Notes under the pieces: generated by a model
Database searches by the model: none
The model's input: only the letters and a program-made list of their open reading frames with translations
What the model was told of the DNA's origin: nothing
Assembly: GCF_002160765.1 (NCBI RefSeq)
Contig: NZ_NFLF01000015.1
Coordinates: 27,183-91,182, forward strand
Source of the DNA: Lachnoclostridium sp. An138
GTDB taxonomy: Bacteria > Bacillota > Clostridia > Lachnospirales > Lachnospiraceae
Direction of reading: 5' to 3'
DNA length: 64,000 nt
Translations under genes and position numbers: made by a program
Shown here: one piece after another, positions 26,472-34,396 of the stretch
How positions within the stretch are numbered: position 1 is the first letter of the stretch
Layout: the number at the start of each line of letters is the position of its first letter

Positions 26472-26871
26472 CGGAGAAACCGGTCAAACTCGGCGAAGCA
26501 TCCCGCAGCAGGCACTCCGGAATTCCGGTTCAGACAGAGAGACTCAAATATTAACAAAACCTTAATTGCCGGAACGGACAAAACATTTCCCATGCCGAGT
26601 GCCTTATGATATAATAAAAAGAAATAATGCCTGTAAGGATGTGCCGTTATGGACAAAGTCCCCGGACAGCAGCCGGTTATTTTAAAAAACAGCAGAACTA
26701 TTTTAGCAGCCGAAGAAACTGCATCAGCTGGCAGATGCGGTTCTTCCCTTGCGGCTTTTTCACGCCCCAGCGGTATCTTGTCAAAATGACAGGATGCCGC
26801 TGGGGCGTTTTTCTGTTTTGTAAAAGGAATCAGAGATAGAGATGAGGAAGCATAAAGATGAGGAGGGTATC
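26472..26871 (+). other. Intergenic leader with -10 element and structured terminator
   Basis: This 400-bp gap has a TATAAT at 26610-26615 and a long leader ending in the hairpin at 26763-26807. A 46-codon frame (ATG 26649, MDKVPGQQPVILKNSRT...) ends inside the hairpin loop; I note it but do not call it a gene. Part of this leader resembles the one before the immunity array (31345-31498). Confidence 0.45.
26763..26812 (+). terminator. Long hairpin terminator/attenuator, copy A
   Basis: A nearly perfect stem of about 21 bp with a 3-base loop (apex TTGTCA AAA TGACAG) spans 26763-26807 and is followed by five Ts. It lies 60 bp upstream of the next start codon. A homologous hairpin with the same apex is at 31451-31491. 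Confidence 0.8.
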
Positions 26872-27777
26872 ATGGAATCAAAGGAATCTTCAAAAAAACG
26901 TTTTTATTTCAAATGGCCCTGGAATGTGGTGGTCTACATAGTTTTGGCAGTTAGTCTGCGCATCTTTGCCATACCGGTAATTTTACTCATTATGCGGTGG
27001 AATAAAAAGCAGCAGCCGGATGGGCCGGAGGAGGGGTACTGTCTCCATCGGACCCGGGGGCGGCTGAGCGGACTGATCCTGGCCGGGATCTTTTTCCTGG
27101 CAGGAGGAGTCTTTCTGTGCTTCTTTTTCATGGGGCTGTCGCTTCCGGAGGAGACAGCCCGGCTGGATGAGGAGATGCGCCTTGTTTATCGGCTCAGTCC
27201 GTTTTTGGGAGGAGGCGCAGCGGCGGTGGGGATCTTTCTGGCTTACCGGAGTCTGCGGGACGCTCTGGTTCCGGAGAAGAGCTCTCTGGCCCAGTCTATC
27301 CGCAGACAGCTTCCATATCCTGACGAAGCACCGCCGGTGAAAGAGCTTTTTGCTATGGTGGATCAGGACCTGAAACAAAATGGTCAGTGGTGTGGAAAGA
27401 TGGGGATTGGAAAGGAATGGGTTCTGGGGGATGAAGTTTCTTTCATTCCCCGTATCCGGGGTGTGTTCAGCCGGGAAGAACGGCACACGTCCCATAGTGG
27501 AGGCCGGACCCGTGTGACCTATATCTACGAGGTCTGGATCGTAGATGACCGCAGGCAGAGACAGGTCACTTCCCTGAAGTCGAGGCAGGAGCTGGAAGAA
27601 GCCATAGACTGCCTGCGCAGACAGGCTCCCGCAGCTGTATTTGGGCTCTATGATTCTAAAGAGTACAGGGATCTGGTTTATGCCGAAGATGATATGGAGC
27701 AGTATGCTCAGGAGCGGGCTTATCAGCAGAGAAAAGCCGAGTATGAGGAGCGGGAAACGTCGTACCGGGTACTTTGA
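26872..27777 (+). CDS. Hypothetical membrane protein upstream of SUFU gene
   Basis: This 301-residue protein has three likely membrane helices (about 16-40, 63-87 and 100-122) followed by a cytoplasmic region with a conserved-looking block GKEWVLGDEVSFIPRIRGVFSREE and a YIYEVWIVDDRRQRQVTSL strand pair. No family recognised. I chose ATG 26872, directly after GAGGAGGG, over an upstream ATG at 26842. The SUFU gene begins 130 bp downstream on the same strand, so they may form one unit. Confidence 0.65.
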   Translation: MESKESSKKRFYFKWPWNVVVYIVLAVSLRIFAIPVILLIMRWNKKQQPDGPEEGYCLHRTRGRLSGLILAGIFFLAGGVFLCFFFMGLSLPEETARLDEEMRLVYRLSPFLGGGAAAVGIFLAYRSLRDALVPEKSSLAQSIRRQLPYPDEAPPVKELFAMVDQDLKQNGQWCGKMGIGKEWVLGDEVSFIPRIRGVFSREERHTSHSGGRTRVTYIYEVWIVDDRRQRQVTSLKSRQELEEAIDCLRRQAPAAVFGLYDSKEYRDLVYAEDDMEQYAQERAYQQRKAEYEERETSYRVL

Positions 27778-27907
27778 AGAAAAGCCTGAACTCTGTTATT
27801 CAGGTTTTGGTGGCTTTTGCCGTTATGACAGCGCCGGGATTCCGTCCCAGATTAGCGGGGCCGCTAAGGGGGCGCTGAAAAAACTAATTGAAAAAGGAGA
27901 AACTTAC

Positions 27908-28951
27908 ATGAGCAGTGAAAATGAACTGAACCAGACTGGTTTTGATGCCATTGCAGAGGCTGTGCAGAAACTTTACCCTGATCAGGAGGGGCTCTATTAC
28001 GGTACCGTTATCCCATACGTCCTGGGTGGAAACGATCCGCTGGACGGTGTGGAGATCTGGAAAAGCGGTCATGGCATCCCTCACTGGCATTATATTACAT
28101 ACGGTTTTACCGAGCTTTACGAAAAAGAGAGCGAAGATCCGGAGATGAGCGGCTATGGTTTTGAGCTGACTTTCCGCCTGAAGCGCGGGAATGAAGAACA
28201 GCCTCCCGTCTGGCCTGTCAGCTTGCTGCAGAATCTTGCCCGGTATGTGTTTTCCAGCGGAAATGTTTTCGGTCCCGGGCACCACATCGATGCCAACGGC
28301 CCGATTGCACTGGAAACAGATACCCGTCTTACCGCTCTGGGATTCCATATCGACCCGGAACTGGGAGAGCTGGATACTCCTAACGGCCGTTTTATGTTTT
28401 TGCAGGCGGTGGGCCTGACAAGAGATGAAATGGAAGCCATGATGTGCTGGAACGGAGAGAGATTTCTGTCAGAACTGGAGAAAGAAATTCCTCTGTGTGT
28501 CACCGATTTATCCCGGCATTCTATGATGGAGATTCCTGCCTTCCGTACAGCCTGGCAGGATGGGATGGAGCGGGACGGCTCCTTCACCAGTTTTCTCTAT
28601 ATGGATGAGCTGGGCGCGAAGCTGGAAAACGGCCATGCCGCCCTCCGTCTGGGCACAGGACACATACAGACCCTGGTTCGTATGCTGCGGGCCAGAGTAG
28701 GAAAGGGCCGCATCCTGTTCCTTCAGAGCGCCAGCCAGGCTGTATTGTTCCGTCCAGGAGAGCAGGCCGCTGCCAGTGAGGAAGACGGCAGGCTTGTCCT
28801 GACTCTGCCGGAGGATGCCCTGGAGGAGTTATCCGGCGTAGTGGGGGCCCATGCAGGTATCTATATGCTGTCCAACCTTCCTTTGACTGTGGAACTGGTA
28901 CCCACAACCATCACAGATCAGGAGGGGAAGGTGCTGGAAGTAATCGAATAG
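27908..28951 (+). CDS. Suppressor-of-fused (SUFU) domain protein, probable immunity protein
   Basis: This 347-residue protein has a SUFU domain in the first 180 residues (YYGTVIPYVLGGNDPLDGVEIW, HWHYITYGFTELYEKES, then ...GYGFELTFRLKRG). The C-terminal half is a second domain (LGAKLENGHAALRLGTGHIQTLV). Bacterial SUFU proteins are predicted immunity factors for polymorphic toxins. The ribosome site AAAGGAG precedes ATG 27908. The gene lies outside the tRNA-bounded island but next to element debris, so it may belong to an older element. Confidence 0.8.
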   Translation: MSSENELNQTGFDAIAEAVQKLYPDQEGLYYGTVIPYVLGGNDPLDGVEIWKSGHGIPHWHYITYGFTELYEKESEDPEMSGYGFELTFRLKRGNEEQPPVWPVSLLQNLARYVFSSGNVFGPGHHIDANGPIALETDTRLTALGFHIDPELGELDTPNGRFMFLQAVGLTRDEMEAMMCWNGERFLSELEKEIPLCVTDLSRHSMMEIPAFRTAWQDGMERDGSFTSFLYMDELGAKLENGHAALRLGTGHIQTLVRMLRARVGKGRILFLQSASQAVLFRPGEQAAASEEDGRLVLTLPEDALEELSGVVGAHAGIYMLSNLPLTVELVPTTITDQEGKVLEVIE

Positions 28952-28954
28952 GGA

Positions 28955-29016
28955 ATCAGCCTGGAGCCCCCTCAGCCGGATAAGCTGCCCTTTACTCTCT
29001 CTGATGCTGTGAGCCG
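28955..29016 (+). pseudogene. Short duplicated parA fragment
   Basis: About 60 bp (ATCAGCCTGGAGCCCCC onward) repeats the island parA fragment at 29968-30033 with only a few differences, including the segment encoding [11 protein letters not shown]. It begins four bases after the SUFU stop. It is too short to be functional and marks a recombination event between related elements. Confidence 0.75.
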
Positions 29017-29088
29017 TGAGACTATCTTGCCTGATCACATCCGGGAAAATCTTGACCTGTTCTGCTTTGAGCTGACGGACGAGGAAAT
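29017..29088 (+). pseudogene. Aldo/keto reductase C-terminal fragment
   Basis: The reading RETILPDHIRENLDLFCFEL followed by TDEE matches the end of aldo/keto reductases, which close the NADPH pocket with an NxxxFDFEL segment. Both ends run into unrelated fragments, so it is a remnant. Confidence 0.5.
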
Positions 29089-29199
29089 ACCGCCATTCTG
29101 ATTAACCGGGTATTTGAGGAATTGAACAAAGAAGGTATCGAAACCGAGATGATTCAGCTTGCCGGTCAGGTCATAGAGCCCTGTAAGTATTGTGAGTGT
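29086..29199 (+). pseudogene. NADPH-dependent FMN reductase N-terminal fragment
   Basis: NTAILINRVFEELNKEGIE followed by IQLAGQVIEPCKYCEC matches the N-terminal part of flavodoxin-like NAD(P)H oxidoreductases (TALLxxxVxEELxxxGxE...CxxC). The normal start and the rest of the domain are missing. Confidence 0.55.
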
Positions 29200-29228
29200 C
29201 TCTTTTTCAAAATACTTGTAAACTCAAG

Positions 29229-29313
29229 GGGATTGGCGGCAAAATTATGGTTAATATGATGGATACCGGACATTCATCTATGGCTGAATGGGGATTTACG
29301 CATATAGAAATTA
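29229..29313 (+). pseudogene. SAM-dependent methyltransferase N-terminal fragment
   Basis: GIGGKIMVNMMDTGHSSMAE followed by WGFTHIEI resembles the segment just before the SAM-binding motif of a class I methyltransferase family. The frame ends soon afterwards. The fragment lies about 90 bp left of the island boundary. Confidence 0.5.
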
Positions 29314-29358
29314 GCATGATTTTGGCCTGAAGTTCAAAACTGTCCGGGTATAAGAAAA

Positions 29359-29391
29359 GCCCGAAATCCTTGATTTACAAGGGTTTCGGGC
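29359..29391. terminator. Hairpin left of the left att repeat
   Basis: GCCCGAAA...CCTTG pairs across a small loop with CAAGG...TTTCGGGC. A hairpin of similar sequence and position (52797-52829) lies left of the right repeat; both are preceded by ATAAGAAAAGCC. Confidence 0.65.
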
Positions 29392-29400
29392 GTTGTGCGC

Positions 29401-29445
29401 TGGCGTTCCCGAGGTGACTCGAACACCCGACCTACCGCTTAGGAG
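29401..29445. repeat. Left attachment repeat (partial tRNA-Arg)
   Basis: Forty-five bases identical to 52838-52882, covering the CCA end, acceptor, T arm and variable region of tRNA-Arg up to the anticodon loop. The match stops at AGGAG, after which the sequences differ. It is not a functional tRNA. Confidence 0.93.
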
Positions 29446-29746
29446 ATGGCCCCAAGCGACATAAGCACTATCAAGCGAGTATAAAAAAACCAAGAGAAAT
29501 CAAGGCTTTTCTCCAAGTCAGGTGTAAATCTGGTACAAGCAAAATCAAGCCAAAATAAAGGGGTTTTACCCCCTCTTGTTGGCAGGATGTTAGCAAAATC
29601 AAGGCTTAATAGCGTGTGCTTTGAGTTCGATTTCTCTCGGAGCAAACTCAAATTATGCTGCGTGAGTATCTACTTGGTCTGTCACTTATTGAGTATACTA
29701 TCATACATAGTGCCCCATTACAAGAAATGTGTGGGGCAAGAAAAGT

Positions 29747-29791
29747 GCCTGTTTTATCTCTCAGTCGAGAGGTAAAGCAGGCGCTTTTTTT
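29747..29791 (+). terminator. Strong terminator upstream of the parA remnant
   Basis: GCCTGTTTTATCTCTC pairs with GAGAGGTAAAGCAGGC across AGTC and is followed by seven Ts. Another short hairpin (TGCCCCA...TGGGGCA, 29711-29738) is just upstream. The rest of 29446-29746 shows no gene; GTTAGCAAAA at 29589-29598 resembles repeats near the right end. Confidence 0.8.
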
Positions 29792-29824
29792 CATATCTAA
29801 AACTCAGAGTGAAACGAGGTGAAA

Positions 29825-30178
29825 ATGATGAATACGCAAATCATCGCCATCGCCAATCAGAAAGGCGGTGTGGGCAAAACAACGACCTGTGCGAATCTGG
29901 GCATTGGGCTTGCACAGGCCGGAAGAAAAGTGCTGCTGATCGACGGAGATCCGCAAGGCAGCTTGACCATCAGCCTGGGCCACCCTCAGCCGGATAAGCT
30001 GCCCTTTACTCTCTCTGATGCTATGGGCCGTATCCTGATGGACGAACCGCTGCGCCCCGGCGAGGGTATCCTGCATCACCCGGAAGGCGTTGACCTGATG
30101 CCCGCTGACATCCAGCTTTCCGGCATGGAGGTTTCTCTGGTGAACGCTATGAGCCGAAGACCCGCGAGATCTATGTAG
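29825..30178 (+). pseudogene. ICE ParA ATPase, N-terminal fragment
   Basis: The reading [20 protein letters not shown], then [14 protein letters not shown], is the start of the ParA protein common near the left end of Firmicutes ICEs. Homology runs to ...[12 protein letters not shown] (about 30155) and stops where a relaxase reading begins in another frame; the parA frame closes at 30178. A 117-residue product would keep the Walker A motif but lack the rest of the ATPase. Confidence 0.85.
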
Positions 30179-30477
30179 CTTATCGACAGGCTGGTTACTC
30201 TAAGAAATTTCGCCAGGAACATGAAGCAGAAATCCTGCTCCACCAGGCAGCAAAAAATGCTTTCGACGATATGGGGGTTAAGAAGCTGCCCAAGGTCAAA
30301 GAATTGCAAACTGACTATGCCAAACTCCTGGAGGAAAAGAAAAAAATCTATGCTGAATACCGGCGTTCCCGCGAAGAAATGAGGGAACTTTTGACGGCCA
30401 AAGCGAATGTGGATCGGCTGCTGAAAATGGACGAGGAGCAGAAACAGGAGAAAGAAAAAGACCACGACCAGCGGTGA
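30148..30477 (+). pseudogene. Relaxase/mobilisation nuclease C-terminal fragment
   Basis: From 30148 the frame reads [20 protein letters not shown], then ...LPKVKELQTDYAKLLEEKKK and ...ANVDRLLKMDEEQKQ to a stop at 30477. This matches the helical C-terminal tail of ICE relaxases (LxKxxxLxxEKxxLxxxKxxxYxxYxxxxxExxELxxxKANVDxLL). The catalytic N-terminal relaxase domain is absent. It is fused out of frame to the parA fragment, so a deletion removed everything between. Confidence 0.8.
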
Positions 30478-30716
30478 GCTGATCGCAGTCAAAAGCGTTC
30501 GCAGAACGCGTGGCCACAGGATAAAATCCTGTGTTCAAAGGGGCTTGGGGGCAGCGCCCTCAACAAGCGTTTGTGGCGAAATGGATAGCCACAAGCATTG
30601 CTTGCCGCTATTTAGTTCATAAAAAATTTTCAAAATATAGTTGTATATTTTTTTCTGTGCAGTTATTATATAAATACCGTTTTATGATTCTGTTCTTTAT
30701 AGGGGGATGGGAAGAT

Positions 30717-31334
30717 ATGGCACGAAAAGCCTATTCTGAAGAAGATAGAGTGCAAGTGCGGAATGCCCTAATGACCACCATGATTCAGTGTATCGCGGAT
30801 CGGGGATTGATTCACAGCAGTATTGATGTTTTGTGCAGAAAAGTAGAGATCTCCAAGACCTTCTTCTACAGTTTTTTCTCATCCAAGGAAGAACTGGTGC
30901 TTTACGCCCTGCGATACCAACAGCCCAAGCTGCTGGATTATGCCAGATCCCTAATGGAGGACCCCGGACTCAGTTGGCGGGCGGGAGTGGAAACCTTTCT
31001 GAAAAACTGCTGTTATGGAGCTAAAAGCGGAGTTGCCGTTTTGTCCATTGAGGAGGAGCAGCAAGTACGCCACTGCCTTTCCGAGGAGAATTTCCAGGCG
31101 TTCCGGCGGGATCAGATTATTTTTTATGGAAAGCTGCTTTCCATCTTTGGCCTCCCTGTGGACAGTATTGATCCCCGGCTGTTTGGCAATCTGGCCCTCA
31201 GCATGATGATGGTACACAAAGCCATTCCAGACACCATGCCATTTCTATTCCCAGAGGTGGCGGAGGATATGGTGGACTTCCAGGTCAGGGCTCTGGTGGA
31301 CGAGATGGAGCGGGTAAAAGAGCATGTGCGGTAG
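30717..31334 (+). CDS. TetR/AcrR family transcriptional regulator
   Basis: This 205-residue protein has an N-terminal TetR helix-turn-helix (IADRGLIHSSIDVLCRKV, then ISKTFFYSFFSSKEELVLYA) and a helical ligand/dimer domain. The start ATG 30717 has a GGGGGATGGGA ribosome site. TetR proteins repress and release DNA on ligand binding; here the target could be the immunity array that begins 190 bp downstream. The 239 bp upstream (30478-30716) is non-coding, with sequence typical of the region behind ICE relaxase genes. Confidence 0.85.
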   Translation: MARKAYSEEDRVQVRNALMTTMIQCIADRGLIHSSIDVLCRKVEISKTFFYSFFSSKEELVLYALRYQQPKLLDYARSLMEDPGLSWRAGVETFLKNCCYGAKSGVAVLSIEEEQQVRHCLSEENFQAFRRDQIIFYGKLLSIFGLPVDSIDPRLFGNLALSMMMVHKAIPDTMPFLFPEVAEDMVDFQVRALVDEMERVKEHVR

Positions 31335-31523
31335 GTGAAAGCAAATGGATAGAGATGAGTACCCATGTCCAAACGGACGGGAAAGACAGCAGAATATCGT
31401 CAGACACAGAGCCTTGGGATACAGGTTTTGGTTCTGTGCGGCCTTTTCGCGCCCTGCGTCAGCCTGTCCAAATGACAGGGTGTCGCAGGGCATTTTTTAT
31501 TGTTCGGAAAGAGGTGGCCTGAT
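31335..31523 (+). other. Leader of the immunity array
   Basis: The region carries a sequence related to the leader at 26640-26812 (shared GCGGCCTTTTCGCGCCC-type block) and ends in the hairpin at 31451-31491. A short 60-codon frame passes through it; I do not call it a gene. No consensus promoter is obvious. Confidence 0.45.
31451..31498 (+). terminator. Long hairpin terminator/attenuator, copy B
   Basis: A stem of about 18 bp (GCCCTGCG...CGCAGGGC outer arms, apex CTGTCCAAATGACAG) is followed by six Ts and lies 26 bp before the first immunity gene. Copy A is at 26763-26812. Confidence 0.8.
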
Positions 31524-32999
31524 ATGAGTTTACCAAAACGAAATAGTGCGGACGGGCGCTGTTACTGGATGAAGCCCGAGGTGCAGGAGGAACTGCAACC
31601 GCTCTTTGACCAGTGTATCCAGGATGCCATTGACGGGAGAATCACGCGGCTTGATTCCCTCTGGCCGCCGGTAGTGGTCAGCAGCGAAGGCGCGCCCTTT
31701 GAGGTGTGGCAACTGCTTCGGACATGGACCGAAGCGCAGCGGGCTGAGACCCTTGACGCGGAAAAGGCCATCGCCTTCAGCGAAAACCTGCGCCGCCAGA
31801 GCCGGTGGGGTGAAATTGACCACCATTTACTTGATATGCTGAAACGGGAGCTGCAGGAGAAGTATTTTGTCGTGACAGGCAATGAAGATGACCACTTCTG
31901 GGATCGGGAGTATTCCTTGAAACCAGGCATCCGTGCAGAGCAGGTCCCGGAGCCGCTGCTGCGTTTTGCCTGCTATGTGGCGGTGAGCTATAAAGTGTAT
32001 GGCTTGGACTTTCAGTATCTGGACGCCAATTACCTCTTTGGATTGGTGGAGAAAGTCCGTCCGGATATGGTGAAAAAGCTCCGGGAACACGGGACCGGCA
32101 GGCTGCCGCTCTCTCTGCAAAAGAGGAAAACAGAGCACTTCACCGCATCGGCCAACGATGCCTTTGCCGTGATCCGTATTACTGCCAGGGACAATACGGA
32201 GGAATGCTGCCATGAAGTGCTGGACTATCTGTGTGAGGTTCTTTCGCAGGAGGATTTTCCCCACAGCTATGCGGTGGAGTTCAAAGGGCCGGAAAGGAGT
32301 TATCTTCCCATCACAGGACTGCCCAAAAAGGGAATAAACCAGCTCTTTGCCTGTGCCGTGCAGTACCCCGGCCTCCACCTCCTGATGGAACGGTACGCCC
32401 GGCTTGCCATGCGGCAGTATGAGCAGTACACCAATCTCAGCGATGAGCAGTGCGCTCTCCCCGGAAGTTTTGCCGTGTTCGCCCTGGGAATGCTGGGGCA
32501 AGAGTGGCGGCAGCTGGTATGGGATTATCTCGATCTCTGCGATGATGAGCACTCCCACTTACAGGAAAAATTCCTCCGGGAGTATGTGAAACAGTTCGGA
32601 TTTACCGCCGATACCGTCCCTGTATTTGTCCGTGGGGTGCTGTCCATGCAGAACATGAAGTATTCCAAGGACTATGCCGCGTGGATGGCAAACGCAGAAA
32701 GCCTGGACGCTCTGCTGGAGGCAAAAATCCACCTGTCCGAGATCGTTCCAAGCGGTTTTTCCTCCGACGAGGATGACGATGATGACGAGGACGAGGAACC
32801 CGCCGAGGAAACAGAAGCCAGCCCGGAGGAAGTGCTGCAATACGCATGGGAAACGGTCTGCTATGTGATCTGGGGCAAAGCCAGCGCCAAGGGTGGTCAG
32901 AAAGTGGTGGAAGCCGCTCCGGAGGAACTGAAGGAACTTTACCGACAGATTTTTATTCCGATAACGAAGAACCAGGAAGGAAGTGGTGGCCTGCTATGA
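31524..32999 (+). CDS. DUF6138-like protein, copy 1 (probable immunity protein)
   Basis: This 491-residue cytoplasmic protein is about 50 percent similar by eye to the next gene. Shared blocks are MSLPKR, LLRFACYVAVSYKVYG, KRKTEHFTASANDAFAVIRI, HSYAVEFKGPERSYLPITG and LPKKGINQLFACAVQYPGLH. These resemble DUF6138, found beside polymorphic-toxin immunity genes. A run of Asp/Glu near residue 415 separates a C-terminal helical segment. No enzyme motif is visible. It overlaps copy 2 by ATGA. GAGGTGG precedes the start. Confidence 0.7.
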   Translation: MSLPKRNSADGRCYWMKPEVQEELQPLFDQCIQDAIDGRITRLDSLWPPVVVSSEGAPFEVWQLLRTWTEAQRAETLDAEKAIAFSENLRRQSRWGEIDHHLLDMLKRELQEKYFVVTGNEDDHFWDREYSLKPGIRAEQVPEPLLRFACYVAVSYKVYGLDFQYLDANYLFGLVEKVRPDMVKKLREHGTGRLPLSLQKRKTEHFTASANDAFAVIRITARDNTEECCHEVLDYLCEVLSQEDFPHSYAVEFKGPERSYLPITGLPKKGINQLFACAVQYPGLHLLMERYARLAMRQYEQYTNLSDEQCALPGSFAVFALGMLGQEWRQLVWDYLDLCDDEHSHLQEKFLREYVKQFGFTADTVPVFVRGVLSMQNMKYSKDYAAWMANAESLDALLEAKIHLSEIVPSGFSSDEDDDDDEDEEPAEETEASPEEVLQYAWETVCYVIWGKASAKGGQKVVEAAPEELKELYRQIFIPITKNQEGSGGLL

Positions 33000-34378
33000 G
33001 TTTGCCGAAACGCGACGGCGTACAAGGCCGTTACTATTTGATCCAGAAACCAGATACGAACCCCGAAGTGCTGGAACACGCCGATCAGTGCATCCAGGAT
33101 GTGTTTGATGGAACTGCAAAAGAAAACCATTCCGGCTATCCGGTGGTCGTTCGGAACCAAAGCGGAACGCCCTTTCTTCCCAGCCAACTCCTGGAGCGGT
33201 ATCTGTCCAAACTGCCTTTGAAGGGATTCCCCTACGAGGAAGCTGTTATATTCTGCGATGCCCTGCGGCGGCTGGTGGGCTGGAGAGAGATTGGCCACAC
33301 CTTGGGAAAATACATCAAACATCAGGTGCAGGAGAGGTTTTTTGAGATTAGAGAGAATGAGGACTACTTTTCGCCTTTCCCACTCTGTACCGCATGGCCG
33401 GAGCTACGGCCGGAGGATGTGGACGAGAACCTGCTGCGCTTTACCTGCTATGTGGCGGTCTGCTATACGGTGTATGGAGCCAGCGATAATACGGTTATAA
33501 CCGAACACTACCTTGATCTGGTTTCCCAGCTTCGCCCGGATATGGTGAAGCAGCTGAAAACAGCTGGCAGCGGCAAATTGCCAAAGGACATCCAGCGGCG
33601 TAAGACGGAGCATTTCACCGCATCGGCCAATGATGTGTTTGCTACCATCCGCATCACCGCCAGGGACTCCACGGAGGAGTGCTATGCTGAAATCCTGGGC
33701 TACCTGTGTGCGGTGTTGGAGCAGGAGGGATTTCCCCGCAGTTACTCGGTGGAGTTCCGTGGGAAGGAAAAACTCTATCTGCCTATTCCCGGCCTGCCCA
33801 AAAAGGGAGTCAATCAGCTCTTTGCCTGTGCTGTGCAGCACCCCAATCTTCATCCGGCTATGGAGCGATACGCTCGTCTGGCTATGCGGGAGTTTGAGTG
33901 GTACCAAAACCTCGCAGATGAAGCCTGTGCGATGCCCGGCACCTTCGCCGTGTTTGCCCTGGGGCTGGAGGGAGAACCGTGGGCACCGCTGGTGACGGAG
34001 TATCTGGATCTCTGCGACGACGAGCACTCCTCCCTGCAAGGAAAATTCCTTCATGCCTTGATCCGGAAGTTTGGGTTTCAACCATGGACACTGGGGGTAT
34101 TGGTGCGGGGCGCATTATCTATGCAGTGGCTGGAGCCTGCCAAAGAATTCCGCAGCCTGATCGCCAATGGGGAAAGCCTGGATGCACTGCTGGCAGTCAA
34201 GCGCCGCTTTTCCGCTTATCTCCTGCCGGAAGAAAACGAAGACCCGAAATTCCGGGCCATCGCTTGGCAGAGCCTGCTCTGGGCCATCTGGGGGCAAGCC
34301 TCTGAAAACGGCGGCAGCAAGGTCATTAAGACGGCTCCGAAGGAACTGAGAGAAAGGTATCAGGAAATTTTTCAATAG
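32996..34378 (+). CDS. DUF6138-like protein, copy 2 (probable immunity protein)
   Basis: This 460-residue paralogue of the preceding gene shares its opening (MSLPKRDGVQGRYYL) and the central blocks, but lacks the acidic insert near the C-terminus. The start overlaps the stop of copy 1 by four bases, so the pair is translationally coupled. Tandem divergent copies are what one expects of immunity genes matched to variant toxins; this is inference, as no toxin is present. Confidence 0.7.
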   Translation: MSLPKRDGVQGRYYLIQKPDTNPEVLEHADQCIQDVFDGTAKENHSGYPVVVRNQSGTPFLPSQLLERYLSKLPLKGFPYEEAVIFCDALRRLVGWREIGHTLGKYIKHQVQERFFEIRENEDYFSPFPLCTAWPELRPEDVDENLLRFTCYVAVCYTVYGASDNTVITEHYLDLVSQLRPDMVKQLKTAGSGKLPKDIQRRKTEHFTASANDVFATIRITARDSTEECYAEILGYLCAVLEQEGFPRSYSVEFRGKEKLYLPIPGLPKKGVNQLFACAVQHPNLHPAMERYARLAMREFEWYQNLADEACAMPGTFAVFALGLEGEPWAPLVTEYLDLCDDEHSSLQGKFLHALIRKFGFQPWTLGVLVRGALSMQWLEPAKEFRSLIANGESLDALLAVKRRFSAYLLPEENEDPKFRAIAWQSLLWAIWGQASENGGSKVIKTAPKELRERYQEIFQ

Positions 34379-34396
34379 ACTATAAGGAGGACTCGG

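Noticed and set aside
26649..26788. A 46-codon frame (MDKVPGQQPVILKNSRT...) as a leader peptide
   Set aside because: The related leader at 31345 does not keep the same frame, and the frame ends in the hairpin; RNA structure explains the conservation better.
29401..29445. A second tRNA-Arg gene
   Set aside because: Only the 3' half is present; the D arm, anticodon stem and 5' acceptor strand are missing.
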